Origin: JBJXGF01 sp046153015 | GTDB taxonomy: Bacteria > Actinomycetota > Acidimicrobiia > Acidimicrobiales > CAIXPF01 | Length of the DNA stretch: 8,872 nucleotides | Assembly: GCA_046153015.1 (NCBI GenBank) | Contig: JBJXGF010000242.1 | Span: forward strand, 1-8,872 | Reading direction: 5' to 3' | The notes under the pieces: generated by a model | What the model was told of the DNA's origin: nothing | What the model saw: the letters and a program-made list of their open reading frames with translations, nothing else | Database searches by the model: none | Translations under genes and position numbers: made by a program | Shown: positions 7,055 through 8,872 of the stretch, in pieces | How the letters are laid out: each line of letters begins with the position of its first letter | Numbering within the stretch: the first letter of the stretch is position 1

Positions 7055-7492
7055 ATGAGCGAGCAGTCAGGCAAGCGGATCGTGGTCGGCATCGACGGCT
7101 CGGACGGCGCGTCGACCGCGCTGCTCTGGGCGGCGGAGGAGGCGAGGCTGCGCGGCGCCAAGCTCGAGGTGGTCCACGCCTGGCACCCGGTGGCCTACGC
7201 CTACCCCGAGGCCTACATGGTGAACATGCCCGACCTCGAGACGGCGGCCAAGGAGATGGTGACGAAGACGCTCGAGGCGCACGCCCACGCGCTCCAAGGC
7301 ATCGAGGTCGTCTCGACCGTGCTCGAGGGCCATGCGGGCAAGGCGATCGTCGACGCCGCCGAGGGCGCCGAGATGATGGTGGTGGGCAGCCGCGGCCGCT
7401 CGGGGGTGGCCAGCCTCCTGCTCGGCTCGGTGAGCACGTTCTGCGTGCACCATGCGCCCGGCGTGGTGGTCGTGGTGCCGGCCGGGGAGTGA
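7055..7492 (+). CDS. Single-domain universal stress protein
   Basis: A 145-residue Usp-domain protein, the standard single-domain length, probably a cytoplasmic ATP-binding dimer. The first strand and loop read RIVVGIDGSDGASTALLWAA (8-27). The ATP motif G-2x-G-9x-G(S/T) is complete: G111, G114, G124, S125 in GSRGRSGVASLLLGSVS. The last strand is PGVVVVVPAGE. The ATG at 7055 is supported by GGGGAG five bases upstream. Its TGA stop overlaps the GTG of the next gene by four bases (7489-7492), so the two are almost certainly translated together. This usp/fusion-kinase pair matches Rv2005c-Rv2004c of the M. tuberculosis DosR regulon in type, although Rv2005c has two Usp domains. It diverges from pfkB across a region with a central palindrome that may control both. 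Stress induction is known for the family; oxygen control here is inference. Confidence 0.95.
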   Translation: MSEQSGKRIVVGIDGSDGASTALLWAAEEARLRGAKLEVVHAWHPVAYAYPEAYMVNMPDLETAAKEMVTKTLEAHAHALQGIEVVSTVLEGHAGKAIVDAAEGAEMMVVGSRGRSGVASLLLGSVSTFCVHHAPGVVVVVPAGE

Positions 7493-8872
7493 CCGGCCCG
7501 GCCGGGGCGCCGGAGGAGGCGGCCGCTGCGGTCGAGACCCACGTGTCCACGCTGTTCTTCCTGCGGGACCGGGTCTACAAGCTGTGCAAGCCGGTGTCGC
7601 TCGGCTTCCTCGACTACAGCACCCGGGAGCGCCGCCTCGAGGCTTGCCGCCGGGAGGTGGAGCTCAACCGCCGCCTGGCGCCCGACGTGTACCTCGGCGT
7701 CTACACCGTGCTCGACGACGCCGGCGCGCCCTGCGAGCACCTCGTGGCCATGCGCCGGATGCCCGCCGACCGGCGCCTGACCGCGCTGCTCGACACGCCC
7801 GAGGCCGCCGACCGGGTGCGGGACACAGCCCGCGCCCTCGCCGCGTTCCACGCCGGCGCGGCCCGCACCGCGCTCGCCCGGGACGCGGCCGAGGCCGCCT
7901 CGCTGCGGGCGCTGTGGGCCGACAACGCCGCCGAGCTGGCCCGTCACCCGCAGGCCGCGTCGGCGGCCGAGCTGGTCCGGGCGGAGCGGCTGGCGGGGCG
8001 CTACCTCGACGGCCGGGCCGGCCTCCTCGCCGAGCGGGCGGCCCGCGGCCTCGCCGTGGACGGCCACGGCGACCTTCTGGCCGACGACATCTTCTGCCTG
8101 CCCGACGGGCCCCGACTGCTCGACTGCCTGGCCTTCGACGACCGTCTCCGGGCCGGCGACGTGCTCCTCGACGCCGCGTTCCTTGCCATGGACCTCGAAC
8201 GCCTCGGCCGGGCGGACCTCGCCGCCGCCTTCCTCGACTGGTACCGCGAGTTCAGCGGCGAGCGCCACCCGCGCTCGTTGGCCGACCATTTCGTGGCCTA
8301 CCGCGCCCAGGTCCGGGCCAAGGTGGCGGCGATTCGCGCCGCTCAGGCCGGTTCCGGGGCAGGCGCCGGCGCCGGCGGGGCGGCATGGGCCGCTGCGTCC
8401 TCGCTGCACCGGCTCTGTCTCGGCCACCTGGAGGCGGCCCGCGTGCGCCTCGTGCTCGTGGGCGGCGCGCCGGGCGTGGGCAAGTCGACCGTCGCCGAGG
8501 CGCTGGGGCGGGCGACCGGGTGGGCGGTGCTGCGCAGCGACGAGATCCGCAAGGAGCTGCTGGGGGTGGACCGCCTGGCCGACCTGTCGGCGCCGCTCGG
8601 TCAGGGGGCGTACAGGCCGGAGACGACTGTGCGGACCTACCAGGAGCTGGCCCGTCGCGCCGGCGCGCTCGCCGCCCGGGGAGAGTCGGCCATCCTCGAC
8701 GCTTCATGGCTCGACCCGGTGCGTCGCGCCGAGCTGGCGGCGGCGGCCGAGGCGGCGGCCGCCGACCTGGTCGAGCTGCAGGTGCAGGCCCCGCCCGCGC
8801 TGGCCGCTGCTCGGATCAGGGCGCGGCGGGCGGCGGGCGGCGACCCGTCCGACGCCACCGAGGAGGTGGCCG
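7489..8872 (+). CDS. Phosphotransferase (APH-like) / P-loop kinase fusion protein, partial at right edge
   Basis: 461 residues are visible from a GTG at 7489; the 3' end lies outside. The N-terminal part (about 15-285) is an aminoglycoside-phosphotransferase-like kinase domain: THVSTLFFLRDRVYKLCKPV with the probable ATP lysine K31, EVELNRRLAPDVYLGV (56-71), and a catalytic loop GHGDLLADDIF (192-202) with catalytic D195. D200 stands where the classical loop has Asn. LLDCLAFDD (210-218) supplies the second metal-binding aspartate. After an Ala/Gly linker (286-303) comes a P-loop kinase domain with Walker A GGAPGVGKST (325-334), then RSDEIRKELLGV (349-360) and AILDASWLDPVRRAEL (401-416). The family is the COG2187/COG0645 fusion typified by Rv2004c, a DosR-regulon member of unknown substrate; antibiotic resistance should not be assumed. 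GTGA overlap with the stress-protein stop indicates translational coupling. Confidence 0.9.
   Translation, partial: MTGPAGAPEEAAAAVETHVSTLFFLRDRVYKLCKPVSLGFLDYSTRERRLEACRREVELNRRLAPDVYLGVYTVLDDAGAPCEHLVAMRRMPADRRLTALLDTPEAADRVRDTARALAAFHAGAARTALARDAAEAASLRALWADNAAELARHPQAASAAELVRAERLAGRYLDGRAGLLAERAARGLAVDGHGDLLADDIFCLPDGPRLLDCLAFDDRLRAGDVLLDAAFLAMDLERLGRADLAAAFLDWYREFSGERHPRSLADHFVAYRAQVRAKVAAIRAAQAGSGAGAGAGGAAWAAASSLHRLCLGHLEAARVRLVLVGGAPGVGKSTVAEALGRATGWAVLRSDEIRKELLGVDRLADLSAPLGQGAYRPETTVRTYQELARRAGALAARGESAILDASWLDPVRRAELAAAAEAAAADLVELQVQAPPALAAARIRARRAAGGDPSDATEEVA

Noticed and set aside
8192..8204. Change of the APH loop from HGDL-H-x-x-N to HGDLLADDIF as an inactivating mutation (codons near 8065-8094)
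   Set aside because: Catalytic D195 and the later aspartates remain, and my recollection is that actinobacterial members of this fusion family share this form, so I do not call it degenerate.
7213..8427. A minus-strand open frame of 404 codons across the stress protein and fusion kinase
   Set aside because: It shadows two genes with intact Usp, HGDL and Walker A motifs.
7489..8872. Fusion kinase as an aminoglycoside resistance gene
   Set aside because: The APH-like domain belongs to the fusion family with a P-loop kinase, whose substrate is unknown; nothing indicates drug modification.

Overview
The window is very GC-rich, densely packed bacterial DNA with GTG starts, 4-bp start/stop overlaps and strong G/C third-position bias. 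These traits, together with a DosS/DosT-type kinase, universal stress proteins and a phosphotransferase/P-loop kinase fusion, point to an actinobacterium. Acidimicrobiia is my best guess from general feel only; no 16S or other marker is present. There are no RNA genes, insertion sequences, CRISPR arrays or gene-free stretches over 300 bases.

Left block (1-2984, all minus strand, read right to left): a MarR-family regulator, a small stand-alone PqqD-like protein (RiPP-recognition fold), a complete class I iron-sulfur fumarase, and the N-terminus of a probable GAF-type sensory protein running off the left edge. Gaps of 60-133 bases separate them, so they could be one operon or several short units. 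The fumarase has a candidate promoter placed so that its mRNA would be leaderless.

Middle block (2985-6929): a tandem-domain universal stress protein on the plus strand diverges from the MarR gene. It converges on a three-PAS DosS/DosT-like sensor histidine kinase on the minus strand; their two TAG stops share one CTAG. Upstream of the kinase, same strand and probably same operon, is a PfkB-family sugar kinase. This operon carries several short tandem duplications, one of them a 14-bp copy that breaks the reading frame at the apparent original pfkB start.

Right block (7055-8872, plus strand): a single-domain universal stress protein diverges from pfkB, and its stop overlaps the GTG start of an aminoglycoside-phosphotransferase-like/P-loop kinase fusion that runs off the right edge. 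The 173-base divergent region between pfkB and this stress protein holds a near-centred GC-rich palindrome that resembles a degenerate DosR box.

Taken together, the kinase, pfkB, stress protein and fusion kinase recall two parts of the Mycobacterium tuberculosis DosR dormancy regulon (Rv2027c-Rv2029c and Rv2004c-Rv2005c) drawn into one locus. I infer a hypoxia, redox or energy-stress island, but no response regulator lies in the window and the link is by family resemblance and gene order only.
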